This document shows, piece after piece, positions 8,246 through 17,337 of a DNA stretch of 33,119 nt. The stretch's first letter is position 1. Every line of letters begins with the position of its first letter. The stretch comes from JBNKFQ01 sp050289385. Lineage in GTDB: Bacteria; Pseudomonadota; Gammaproteobacteria; Pseudomonadales; Porticoccaceae. The stretch is from positions 1-33,119 of the forward strand of contig JBNKFQ010000328.1 in NCBI GenBank assembly GCA_050289385.1, written 5' to 3'. Below the pieces are notes generated by a model, which saw nothing but the letters and a program-made list of their open reading frames with translations, was not told the DNA's origin and did no database searches. A program made the translations under genes and the position numbers.

Positions 8246-9679
8246 TCAAGAGCCATTCTTGTACAGGTAATTTTGTATTCCCTCAGCGGCTTGCCTGCCT
8301 TCCCAGATGGCGGTTACCACCAGGTCGGAACCGCGAACCATATCACCCCCGGCAAATATTTTCGGATTCGCGGTCTGAAACGGGAAATCCTGTTGCTCAA
8401 TCGCGGCCACCCGGCCGCTGTCATCCTGATGAATGCCGAAATCGGCAAACCAGTCTGAAGGGCTGGGCCGAAAACCAAAGGCGACCAACACCGCGTCAGC
8501 CGGGATAACCTGCTCACTTCCGGCTACCGTTTCGGGGCGGCGACGGCCACTGGTATCTGGCTCGCCCAGGCGGGTTTCCACCACCTTTACACCCTCTGTA
8601 CTGCCGTTGCCGACTATTTCCACCGGTTGTCTGTTAAACAGGAATTCCACCCCTTCTTCCTTCGCGTTTTGAACTTCGCGACGAGATCCGGGCATATTTT
8701 CTTCGTCGCGACGGTAAACACAGGTGACACTTGCTGCACCCTGGCGGATAGCGGTACGGTTACAATCCATGGCGGTGTCGCCGCCGCCCAGTACGACGAC
8801 ATGTTTGCCCTCCAGGTTCAGCCACGGCGTATCACCGGCTGCCAGGTTGAGGTGTTTTTTTACATTGCCGACCAGGTAGGGCAGGGCGTCCTGGACGCCA
8901 GCCAGGTTTTCACCGGGAAAATTGCCCTTCATGGGGGTGTAGGTGCCCATGCCCAGGAATACGGCATCGTACTGCGCCATTAATTCGGCAAAAGCAATGT
9001 CACGGCCCACCTCTGTATTCAGACGAAATTCAATACCCATCTCTTCGAAGATTTTACGGCGCCGGGTCATCACTTGCTTTTCCAGTTTGAACTCGGGGAT
9101 GCCAAATGTGAGCAGCCCGCCGATTTCGGGGTAACGGTCAAAAACAACCGGTTTGATACCGTTACGTACCAGTACATCGGCACAGGCGAGCCCGGCCGGC
9201 CCGGCACCGACAATGGCTACTTTTTGGTCCTGCCATTGAACCTTTGACATGTCGGGCTTCCAGCCACGAGCAAAGGCGGTGTCGGTAATGTATTTTTCAA
9301 CATTGCCAATGGTGACGGCCCCGAAGTCATCATTGAGGGTGCAGGCTCCTTCGCAAAGCCGGTCCTGGGGGCACACTCGGCCGCACACCTCCGGTAAAGA
9401 GTTGGTTTGGTGACACAACTCTACGGCTTCGTCGATATTTCCCTCGCTGGCCAGTTTCAGCCAGTTGGGAATATAGTTGTGTACGGGGCACTTCCATTCG
9501 CAGTAGGGGTTGCCGCAGGACAGGCAGCGATCCGACTGGTCAGCCACTTCCTGTGGTTCAAACAACTCGTAAATTTCTACGTATTCCGTGCGGCGGGTGC
9601 GCAAATCCTTTTTTCCCGGATCTACCCGGCTCACTTCCACAAACTGAAAGTCGTTGCTTTTTCGTATTTGATTCGCCAT
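8246..9679 (-). CDS. gltD: glutamate synthase (NADPH) small subunit
   Basis: The 477-residue beta subunit of NADPH-dependent GOGAT. It passes electrons from NADPH through FAD and iron-sulfur clusters to GltB, which makes two glutamates from glutamine and 2-oxoglutarate. The N-terminal domain carries cysteine sets C52-x2-C-x4-C-x3-C64 and C99-x3-C-x5-C-x3-C113 for [4Fe-4S] binding. The FAD Rossmann motif G158-A-G-P-A-G follows, then a second dinucleotide site V-V-L-G-G-G-D-T-A-M-D-C for NADPH. The C-terminal F-A-G-G-D-M block is the standard flavin-binding end. It starts 2 nt after the gltB stop, so it is translated from the same mRNA. Confidence 0.97.
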   Translation of the reverse strand: MANQIRKSNDFQFVEVSRVDPGKKDLRTRRTEYVEIYELFEPQEVADQSDRCLSCGNPYCEWKCPVHNYIPNWLKLASEGNIDEAVELCHQTNSLPEVCGRVCPQDRLCEGACTLNDDFGAVTIGNVEKYITDTAFARGWKPDMSKVQWQDQKVAIVGAGPAGLACADVLVRNGIKPVVFDRYPEIGGLLTFGIPEFKLEKQVMTRRRKIFEEMGIEFRLNTEVGRDIAFAELMAQYDAVFLGMGTYTPMKGNFPGENLAGVQDALPYLVGNVKKHLNLAAGDTPWLNLEGKHVVVLGGGDTAMDCNRTAIRQGAASVTCVYRRDEENMPGSRREVQNAKEEGVEFLFNRQPVEIVGNGSTEGVKVVETRLGEPDTSGRRRPETVAGSEQVIPADAVLVAFGFRPSPSDWFADFGIHQDDSGRVAAIEQQDFPFQTANPKIFAGGDMVRGSDLVVTAIWEGRQAAEGIQNYLYKNGS

Positions 9680-9681
9680 TG

Positions 9682-12600
9682 CTATTCCCCCCCTGCCTGA
9701 TGAATGGCCAGCAGAGTTTTCAGGTTGGCCGCTTTGGGTTTGACCAGCCAGAACCTGGAGCGATAGTCATCGAAATTTTCCAGAATTTCATTGGCGTATT
9801 TACTGCCGGTTTCTGTTATGTGTTCACGTATCAACGATTTAAGCAAACTGCGCCAGGCTTGTGTGCCCTCACTGGAAATACGCGAAATATCTACAGAATC
9901 CATGTTAATGCGATCCATCATTTGTCGTTCGATATCGAGTACAAAGGCAAAGCCGCCGGTCATGCCTGCACCAAAGTTATAGCCGACTGAACCCAGGGCG
10001 ACGACGATACCGCCCGTCATATATTCACAACAGTGGTCGCCTGCGCCTTCCACTACTGCCACGGCGCCGGAATTGCGCACAGCAAAGCGTTCACCCGCGT
10101 TGCCAGAGGCGTATAACCTGCCTCCGGTAGCGCCATACAGGCAGGTATTGCCCATAATCGGGGCAAGCTGGGAGGAAAAGCGGCTGTTGGCGGGTGGGCG
10201 CAACACAATTTTACCGCCAGCCATGCCCTTGCCGACGTAGTCGTTGGCATCACCTTGCAGGCAGATGTTCAGCCCCGGAGAGTTCCAGACACCGAGTGAC
10301 TGACCGGCAATACCATTGAGTTTGAGACAAAGTGGTTGCGGCAAGCCTTCCGCCCCCCAGCGCCGGGCAATTTCCCCGGAGAGGCGCGCGCCAATTGAAC
10401 GATCGCTGTTGTTAACATCGAAACTGAATTCTCCACCTTTACCGCTGGATATTGCTTCCAGGGTACGGGCGAGCATCTGTTCTGCCAACTCGCCCTTGTC
10501 GTAAGGGTGATTGCGTTCCAACTGGCAGTACTGTGGGCTGGACTTGAGCAATTCGTCGGTATGAACAATGGGCGAAAGGTCCAGGTTTTTTTGTTTGTCT
10601 GTGATGCCCGGTAACACTTCCAGCAGATCAACGCGGCCGATCAGTGACTCCAGATTGGGTACCCCTAAAACAGACAGCCACTGCCGGGTTTCTTCGGCAA
10701 CGCCCAGGAAAAAGTTCATGGCTTTTTCAACGGTGCCTTCGAAGTGATTGTCGCGCAGGTATTGATCCTGGGTGGCAACCCCCGTGGCACAGTTGTTGAG
10801 GTGACAGATACGCAAATATTTACAACCCAGTGCAACCATTGGTGCGGTACCAAAGCCAAAACTTTCGGCGCCCAGAATGGCTGCCTTTACCACATCCAGG
10901 CCAGTCTTGAGTCCACCGTCGGTCTGTAGTCGCACCTTGTCTCTCAGGTTATTGGCGCAGAGTGTCTGATGGGTTTCGGCAAGACCCAGTTCCCACGGAG
11001 AGCCGGCATAGCGAATTGAGGTTAGCGGGCTGGCACCGGTGCCGCCGTCGTGGCCGGAGATCGTGATCAAATCGGCATAGGCTTTTGCAACGCCCGCTGC
11101 GATGGTTCCAACGCCGGGGCGGGATACCAGTTTTACCGAGACCAGCGCCTCGGGGTTGACCTGTTTGAGGTCAAAAATCAGCTGTGCGAGATCTTCGATA
11201 GAGTAGATATCGTGGTGAGGTGGTGGTGAGATCAATGTGACACCGGGAACCGAGTGACGCAATTCGGCGATCAGTTTGTTCACCTTGTGGCCGGGCAGTT
11301 GTCCCCCCTCTCCGGGTTTGGCACCCTGCGCAATTTTTATCTGCAATACTTCCGCGTTGACCAGGTAGTGCGGTGTTACTCCGAAGCGACCGGAAGCGAT
11401 CTGTTTTATTTTCGATATTTTTTCGGTGCCGAAGCGTGCCGCGTCCTCGCCTCCCTCTCCCGAGTTGGAGCGTCCACCCAGGCGGTTCATGGCAACAGCC
11501 AGTGCTTCATGTGCTTCGGGCGACAGTGCCCCCAGTGACATGCCAGCCGAATCAAAACGCTTGATGATAGATACCGGTGGCTCAACCTCGTCCAGGGGGA
11601 TATGCTTCAGATCATTTTTGATCTGTAGCAAGTCGCGCAGGGCCAGCACCGGGCGGTTGTTTGTCAGGGCGGCATACGGCTGCCAGTTTTCCTGTCCGCC
11701 TGCGCTGACGGCGCGTTGCAGAGATTGAACAACCTCGGGGTTAAAGGCGTGTTGTTCCTGGCCGTACACAAATTTATGCAGTCCACCTGGCGCCAACTGG
11801 CGGGTTATCTGCCAGGCCTGGCGCGCCAATGGCATCTGATCGCGCTCGATATCGGCAAAGGAGGCGCCCTGAATGCGACTGGCGGCCCCGGTAAAACACT
11901 TGTCCACTACCTCGGAGGCCAGTCCGACAATTTCAAACAACTGTGAGCCCCGGTAAGAGGCGAGGGTGGATATGCCCATTTTTGAGATGATTTTGAGCAA
12001 GCCCTGGTTTATGCCCTTGCGATAGTGCTTGAAAGCTGTGTCAATGTCGCAATCAAGTTCGTTGCTACAGCTGAGGTCATCGAGAATGTGGTAACTCAGG
12101 TAAGGGTATACCAGAGAGGCGCCGACACTGATCAGCATGGCGATCTGATGGGAGTCCCTGGCGTAACCGGTGCTGGCTATCAGGTTTGCATCGCATCTCA
12201 ACCCCTGTTTTACCAGATGGTGGTGCACGGCACCGACGGCCAGCAGTATATGGATTGGCAATTTGCCGGGCGCGATGTCATGGTCCGATAGTATGCAAAT
12301 CAATATTCCGTCACGAACCTTTTGCTCGACTTCACGGCACAGTTGATCAATCGCTGCTGACAAACCGGTTTTTTCAGGGTCGTATTGCAGCTTGAATTTA
12401 TGTGCCTGAAAGCCGGGAAAGTCGTTGTTCTTGAGCACATAGTATTTGCGCGGTGACAATATCGGGCTGTTGAGCTTTATGCGTATGCCATGCTCTGGTG
12501 TTTCGGTAAAAATATTTTGCTCACGACCCAACTGGGCGCTGAGCGACATAACGATGGTTTCCCTCAGCGGGTCGATCGGCGGATTGGTGACCTGGGCAAA

Positions 12601-14145
12601 CTGCTGGCGAAAGTAGTCAAACAGATTGCGCTGCTTGCCTGACAATACAGCGACAGGTGTGTCATCACCCATTGATCCGACGGCTTCCTTGCCTTGTTCA
12701 GCCAGTGGTCGCATCATCTGATCACGCTCTTCACTGGTGACATTAAACATTTTCATGTAAGAGCGAATCTGGTCGCGGTTTAGGGTGCCCTCCAGCTCCA
12801 TGGACTCTTTTTCCATGGTGGAGTCGAGTTTGATTACGCCCTCCCGCAACCATTTTTTATAGGGATTGCGTCCCGCGAGCATGCGTTCAACGTCGTCGCG
12901 GTGATAGATGCGACCGGTCTCGGTATCCACCGACAGAATATCCCCGGGCCCCAGTTTGCCTTTGGCAACAATATGTTCCGGCCCGGGGTCACAGACGCCG
13001 GCTTCCGAGGCGACTACAAGGTGGTTGTCTTCAGTCAGCATCCAGCGCGAGGGCCTGAGACCATTGCGGTCAAGTGTGCAGACCGCGTAGCGACCATCGG
13101 TGAGCACCAGTCCGGCGGGACCATCCCAGGGTTCGATATGGGAGGAGGTGTATTCATAAAAAGCGCGAACATTGGGGTCGCGGTCTTCAACGTTGTGCCA
13201 GGCGGGTGGCACCAGCATGCGCACGGCCTTGTGAATATCGGTGCCGCCCGCCACCAATAGCTCAAACATATTGTCCAGACTGAAAGAGTCGGAACCACTG
13301 GCGCTTATCAACTCGCCACATTCGTCGAGATCGGGCAACAGCGGGGATTCGAATTTGCTTCGTCGCGCTTGCGCCCAACTGCGATTGCCGGCGATGGTGT
13401 TGATCTCGCCATTGTGGGCCAGCATGCGGAAGGGTTGTGCCAGGGACCAGCGCGGCAGGGTATTGGTAGAGAAGCGCTGATGGAAAACACAAATACCGCT
13501 TTCCATCCGTTCGTCTGCCAGGTCCAGATAAAAACGGGGCAAGTCGACCGGCATCATCAGACCCTTGTAGCCCAGTACACCGCTGGCAAGGCTGACCACA
13601 TGAAAATCGGGGTCGTCTCGCAGGCGTTGCTCGGCTTTGCGCCGTCCAATAAGCAGGCGAGCTTCAAAACTGGTTTTATCCAGCTCGTCGGTGGCGACGA
13701 AGATCTGTTCCAGAGTGGGCAGGCAATTGCGGGCAATATCACCAAGGCAGCTACTGTCGACAGGCACATGGCGCCAGCCGATAACCTGCAGGCCCCGGGC
13801 TTTGAGTTCTTCGGTCAGTATTTGTTTGGCAGTGGCGCCGCGGTCGGGGTGTGGGCCCGTGTCTGGGCTCAACATGACGGTGCCAACGGCATACACTTCG
13901 GGCAGCTCGGTAGAGAAGTGGCTGCGGGCAATACTGCGCAGAAAGCTGTCGGGCTTCTTCATCAACAGACCGCAACCATCACCGGTCTTGCCGTCTGCGG
14001 CAACGCCGCCGCGGTGGGTCATGCAAGTCAACGCCTGAATAGCGTTCTGAATCAGTTGATGACTGGGCTTGCCACGCAAATGTGAGATCAGCCCGAAACC
14101 ACAACTGTCCTGAAACTCATCAAGTCTGTAAAGGGGGTTAGACAC
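9682..14145 (-). CDS. gltB: glutamate synthase large subunit
   Basis: The GOGAT alpha subunit, 1487 residues from the chosen GTG at 14145. An upstream ATG at 14184 exists, but the GTG has AGG 6 nt before it and gives an N-terminus (S-N-P-L-Y-R-L-D-E-F) matching gammaproteobacterial GltB. Cys15 (D-S-C-G-F-G-L-I) would become the catalytic N-terminal cysteine of the glutamine amidotransferase domain after removal of 14 residues. Visible next are the central domain, the FMN/2-oxoglutarate synthase domain (R-S-N-S-G-E-G-G-E-D), the [3Fe-4S] cysteines (C-x5-C-x4-C in L-R-I-C-H-L-N-N-C) and the C-terminal glycine-rich beta-helix (G-x-x-G-x-x-x-G repeats). It heads the gltBD operon. Confidence 0.97.
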   Translation of the reverse strand: MSNPLYRLDEFQDSCGFGLISHLRGKPSHQLIQNAIQALTCMTHRGGVAADGKTGDGCGLLMKKPDSFLRSIARSHFSTELPEVYAVGTVMLSPDTGPHPDRGATAKQILTEELKARGLQVIGWRHVPVDSSCLGDIARNCLPTLEQIFVATDELDKTSFEARLLIGRRKAEQRLRDDPDFHVVSLASGVLGYKGLMMPVDLPRFYLDLADERMESGICVFHQRFSTNTLPRWSLAQPFRMLAHNGEINTIAGNRSWAQARRSKFESPLLPDLDECGELISASGSDSFSLDNMFELLVAGGTDIHKAVRMLVPPAWHNVEDRDPNVRAFYEYTSSHIEPWDGPAGLVLTDGRYAVCTLDRNGLRPSRWMLTEDNHLVVASEAGVCDPGPEHIVAKGKLGPGDILSVDTETGRIYHRDDVERMLAGRNPYKKWLREGVIKLDSTMEKESMELEGTLNRDQIRSYMKMFNVTSEERDQMMRPLAEQGKEAVGSMGDDTPVAVLSGKQRNLFDYFRQQFAQVTNPPIDPLRETIVMSLSAQLGREQNIFTETPEHGIRIKLNSPILSPRKYYVLKNNDFPGFQAHKFKLQYDPEKTGLSAAIDQLCREVEQKVRDGILICILSDHDIAPGKLPIHILLAVGAVHHHLVKQGLRCDANLIASTGYARDSHQIAMLISVGASLVYPYLSYHILDDLSCSNELDCDIDTAFKHYRKGINQGLLKIISKMGISTLASYRGSQLFEIVGLASEVVDKCFTGAASRIQGASFADIERDQMPLARQAWQITRQLAPGGLHKFVYGQEQHAFNPEVVQSLQRAVSAGGQENWQPYAALTNNRPVLALRDLLQIKNDLKHIPLDEVEPPVSIIKRFDSAGMSLGALSPEAHEALAVAMNRLGGRSNSGEGGEDAARFGTEKISKIKQIASGRFGVTPHYLVNAEVLQIKIAQGAKPGEGGQLPGHKVNKLIAELRHSVPGVTLISPPPHHDIYSIEDLAQLIFDLKQVNPEALVSVKLVSRPGVGTIAAGVAKAYADLITISGHDGGTGASPLTSIRYAGSPWELGLAETHQTLCANNLRDKVRLQTDGGLKTGLDVVKAAILGAESFGFGTAPMVALGCKYLRICHLNNCATGVATQDQYLRDNHFEGTVEKAMNFFLGVAEETRQWLSVLGVPNLESLIGRVDLLEVLPGITDKQKNLDLSPIVHTDELLKSSPQYCQLERNHPYDKGELAEQMLARTLEAISSGKGGEFSFDVNNSDRSIGARLSGEIARRWGAEGLPQPLCLKLNGIAGQSLGVWNSPGLNICLQGDANDYVGKGMAGGKIVLRPPANSRFSSQLAPIMGNTCLYGATGGRLYASGNAGERFAVRNSGAVAVVEGAGDHCCEYMTGGIVVALGSVGYNFGAGMTGGFAFVLDIERQMMDRINMDSVDISRISSEGTQAWRSLLKSLIREHITETGSKYANEILENFDDYRSRFWLVKPKAANLKTLLAIHQAGGE

Positions 14146-14561
14146 TTTGCACCTGCTTTTAACTAATCGCCAAATACCACACACCTCGAGACAATGGTTG
14201 CAATAACCGTCAGGCTCGGGCGCGCTGTTGATTTACCACACCGCAAACGTCTGCTTCGGCACCTGTGGAGGACCGATCTTTCAGGCATATATTTACAGGT
14301 GTTCTTTTAGCGGTACAGTTATCGGTGCTCTTCGTCACCTTGGCTGAACTGTAACACTTGTTACCATTTGTAACAAAGTTTTTAGATCTGTTCAGGTTTG
14401 CTTTTCATTGCTGTTGTGCCTGCAAATGGCCCAATTGGTGCCTGCTTTAGACAATTGAAGGGTAATTCCACCAGGTCGGTGTACTCGAATTGTCGCAGCT
14501 TCATTGTTTGCCCCAACCCGCAGTATGCAGAAGTCGTGATGGGTGCAGAAATGGTCAAGGG
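14146..14561. other. 416-nt intergenic region upstream of gltB
   Basis: No gene is seen here. It contains the gltB leader (about 200 nt) and the putative promoter/operator at 14348-14376. The part next to the degS stop (14400-14561) shows no recognisable gene or strong terminator hairpin. Confidence 0.5.
14348..14376 (-). promoter_or_regulatory. putative sigma70 promoter of gltBD with overlapping GTAACA dyads
   Basis: On the minus strand, TTGTTA (-35, 14376-14371) and TACAGT (-10, 14353-14348) are 17 nt apart. The spacer and -35 box are filled by dyads of GTAACA: a perfect GTAACA-CT-TGTTAC (14351-14364) and a further inverted copy (GTTAC-N5-GTAAC, 14360-14374). Such an overlap suggests an operator for a dimeric regulator. 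The regulator is not identifiable. The boxes are seen; function is inference. Confidence 0.45.
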
Positions 14562-15731
14562 TTACTGGTTCTGAACACGGCCGGAAGACGGGGCGATGCC
14601 TGCCACAGCTGAAACAGACAGCTCCTTTCCACGTCGAACAATTTTCAGTTTTATGGTATCGCCCGGTAGCACTTTTGCTACCAATACGCGCCCATAATCT
14701 GTGTCAACCACACGGTGGTTGTCGATATGGGTAATGATATCGCCGGGAATCAGTCCGGCCTCCTGTGCCGGACTGTTGTTATAGATTTTTTCCACCAACA
14801 GTCCGGCAACAGACCCCAGGCCCATCTGCTGGGCCTGTTTTTCACTGATTTGTGCGGCGCGCATAATGCCAAGCCAGCCACGAATTACCTGACCATGCTC
14901 AACAATATCCTGTAATACCTTGATTGCGGTGTCGGCCGGAATGGCGAAGCTGATTCCGGTTGCCATGCCCGAGGTGGTTTCGTCCAGCACAAAGGTGTTG
15001 ATGCCGAGCAGGTTGCCGTAGGCGTCTACCAGCGCACCGCCGGAATTTCCGGGATTGATGGCGGCATCGGTTTGCAGGTAACTCTCGTAGGCGCTCATGT
15101 TAAAACCATAGCGCTGGGTTGCACTGATGATGCCCTGGGTGACTGTTTGCCCCACGCCATGCGGGTTGCCAATTGCCAGCACTACATCGCCGACCTGGGC
15201 ATGCATCGAATCTCCTACATTGATGGGTGACAGATTGTCGAGGTCAATTTTTAACACGGTCAGATCCGTATCCGGGTCTGAGCCTGCTATTCGGGCGCTT
15301 GCCTGACGGCCGTCCTGCAGTTGCACTTCTATCTGTTCGGCGCCCTCCACCACATGCAAATTAGTCAGGATAAACCCCTCAGTCGTTATAATGACGCCTG
15401 AGCCCAGGCCATATTGTGGTCTGGTCCGGGGACTGCTGTTAAAAAAGCGGCGAAAGAAAGGGTCGTCCAGCAATGGGTGGCGGCGGCGTTTTACGACTTT
15501 GCGGGTATAGATATTTACTACGGATGGCGCTGCCCGGTTTACTGCATCGGCATAGGAAGCGAGCCCGCTCCATTCGCCCGGCGCACCAGGTGTGAGCGTC
15601 TCCATTTGCATATCATCCTGATGCCTGTGCGGGGTAATGGAATCCGGAAACAGCAACAGCACGGCTACCGCGGCGACTACACCGGCCAAAACTGGCCAGC
15701 CCGTAAAGCGTAACAGACGCGCAATAGTCAC
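14562..15731 (-). CDS. degS: DegS/AlgW-type periplasmic serine protease with one PDZ domain
   Basis: A 389-residue HtrA-family protease. An N-terminal membrane anchor (about 10-28) is followed by a trypsin-like domain with catalytic H126 (T-N-L-H-V-V), D156 (D-T-D-L-T-V-L) and S230 (N-P-G-N-S-G-G-A-L). A single PDZ domain spans about 275-370. One PDZ plus an uncleaved anchor is the DegS/AlgW layout: these sense misfolded porins and cut the anti-sigma factor RseA/MucA to release sigmaE. The start is GTG at 15731, with AGGAA 7 nt upstream. The neighbourhood (zapG, zapE, rplM, rpsI, sspAB) matches the conserved degS locus. DegQ/MucD is less likely because those carry two PDZ domains and a cleavable signal. 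Confidence 0.9.
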   Translation of the reverse strand: MTIARLLRFTGWPVLAGVVAAVAVLLLFPDSITPHRHQDDMQMETLTPGAPGEWSGLASYADAVNRAAPSVVNIYTRKVVKRRRHPLLDDPFFRRFFNSSPRTRPQYGLGSGVIITTEGFILTNLHVVEGAEQIEVQLQDGRQASARIAGSDPDTDLTVLKIDLDNLSPINVGDSMHAQVGDVVLAIGNPHGVGQTVTQGIISATQRYGFNMSAYESYLQTDAAINPGNSGGALVDAYGNLLGINTFVLDETTSGMATGISFAIPADTAIKVLQDIVEHGQVIRGWLGIMRAAQISEKQAQQMGLGSVAGLLVEKIYNNSPAQEAGLIPGDIITHIDNHRVVDTDYGRVLVAKVLPGDTIKLKIVRRGKELSVSAVAGIAPSSGRVQNQ

Positions 15732-15813
15732 AATGGGGTTCCTGTAATGGCAGTTGATGTTGATGGTGGCATAGCAGCAGTATTATGGCACAAGTGGGTC
15801 GAGGCTTTTAGGC

Positions 15814-16024
<211 letters not shown>

Positions 16025-16029
16025 CGAGC

Positions 16030-16554
16030 TCAAACTGCCTTCAGAGGTGTCTCCTGGTTATCATCGTCATTCTCGGGGTCGTTCGAAACATCGTGCCCGG
16101 GGTGGGCTTCGGCACCGTACTCGTCTTTCAGGCCATAAGTTTCGCTCAATACACCTTCGGGCGATTTCGGTGCATAGTCTTTTGGCGGTTCCGGCAGATT
16201 TTCTGAGAACATGTCATCACTTGTATCGTGACCCGTGCCGGCAAGTTTGCCTGTGCCGGCGTTAATCAACTGACGGCTGATATCCGGGTTGGCGAGATGC
16301 AGTGCGCTTGCTGCGAGATGCTCGTGCACAGCTCGATAGCTCTGTGTCATATTGTTTACCAGACCCGATGTTTTAATGAAGTGCTCGGTAACTTCCTGTT
16401 GGTAGGATTTGAGTTCATCTTGCGCGCGTTGCAGTTTGGCTTCCAGCTCCCGGCGCTGTTTTTGCTGTGGATGCGACAGGCGCACCAGCGCGCCCCCGAC
16501 AAGGCCACCAATAACCAGACAAACCAAAGCGGTAATAACAACCGATATACTCAA
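16030..16554 (-). CDS. zapG: ZapG (YhcB, DUF1043) inner-membrane division/envelope protein
   Basis: A small membrane protein of the DUF1043 family, linked in enterobacteria to coordination of division and envelope growth. It has one N-terminal membrane helix (V-V-I-T-A-L-V-C-L-V-I-G-G-L-V-G-G), then a charged coiled coil (E-L-E-A-K-L-Q-R-A-Q-D-E-L). The conserved H-F-x-K-T-S-x-L-x-x-x-M-x-x-x-Y-R-x-x-x-x-H-L segment and an acidic disordered tail follow. I prefer TTG at 16554 (174 residues): AGGAG at 16563-16567 is 8 nt upstream and the resulting N-terminus matches E. coli YhcB length. The in-frame GTG at 16572 (180 residues) has only a weak site. The position beside degS and zapE is the conserved one. 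Confidence 0.85.
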   Translation of the reverse strand: MSISVVITALVCLVIGGLVGGALVRLSHPQQKQRRELEAKLQRAQDELKSYQQEVTEHFIKTSGLVNNMTQSYRAVHEHLAASALHLANPDISRQLINAGTGKLAGTGHDTSDDMFSENLPEPPKDYAPKSPEGVLSETYGLKDEYGAEAHPGHDVSNDPENDDDNQETPLKAV

Positions 16555-16674
16555 GCGATGTTCTCCTGACACGTGTCCATTTGTATGGAGAAATTCTGGG
16601 GTATCGTCGTACTTGAATCAATGTTTTTTTTGCCAGCATAATGCGCGCCTTATCAACATTGGACTCTATGCTGC

Positions 16675-17337
16675 ATGTCTGGTTTGTCTCGAGACTCGAA
16701 AATTACCTTGCTTGATGGCGCTGCGGGAACGATTGAAGTGGTGCTGCATCAACCCACTGATGCTCTGCCTGCTCAGGGTGGAGCCGTCGCAGTTGTATGT
16801 CATCCACACCCGCTGCATCAGGGTACGATGGACAACAAGGTGGTGACCACCCTGGCACGCAGTTACCGCGATCTTGGTATTCCAGTTGCGCGTTTCAACT
16901 TTAGAGGTGTTGGTGCCAGCGAAGGTGAACATGACAATGCTGTGGGTGAGGTGGATGACCTGATCACGGTGGTGGATTGGCTGCGACAGCGGTATGCCGC
17001 ATCGAGTGTGCTGTTGTCCGGCTTTTCCTTTGGGTCTGCGGTGGCGGCAGCGGGCAGTTTCAGAGTGCCGGATGTTGGTCATTTGGTATTGGTGGCGCCG
17101 CCGGTGGACCGCTATGACTATGACCGCGACGGCAGATTTGATTGTCCGGCGTGCGTGATTATGGGGGGTCGGGACGAGTTAGTGGATGCCGATGCTGTAT
17201 ACCGGTGGGTTGACCAGTTGCGGTCACCGGTTGCGTTGGTGCGAATGCCGGACGCCACGCATTTTTTTCATGGCCACATGGTTGCCATGCGCACTGAACT
17301 CACGGCAAAACTTTCTGACCTGCAGACAACCGCATGA
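16675..17337 (+). CDS. small alpha/beta hydrolase (COG2945-like)
   Basis: A 220-residue cytoplasmic alpha/beta hydrolase without signal peptide. It has C-H-P-H-P-L-H-Q-G-T-M near residue 42, the nucleophile elbow G-F-S118-F-G, acid D167 (G-G-R-D-E-L) and H196 (A-T-H-F-F-H), the usual layout of this dienelactone-hydrolase-like group. The substrate is unknown. Its stop overlaps the zapE start (ATGA at 17334-17337), so the two are translationally coupled. It is divergent from zapG. Confidence 0.85.
   Translation: MSGLSRDSKITLLDGAAGTIEVVLHQPTDALPAQGGAVAVVCHPHPLHQGTMDNKVVTTLARSYRDLGIPVARFNFRGVGASEGEHDNAVGEVDDLITVVDWLRQRYAASSVLLSGFSFGSAVAAAGSFRVPDVGHLVLVAPPVDRYDYDRDGRFDCPACVIMGGRDELVDADAVYRWVDQLRSPVALVRMPDATHFFHGHMVAMRTELTAKLSDLQTTA

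Noticed and set aside
13369..14085. A 238-residue open frame antisense to gltB
   Set aside because: It mirrors the well-conserved GltB amidotransferase domain and has no recognisable protein features.
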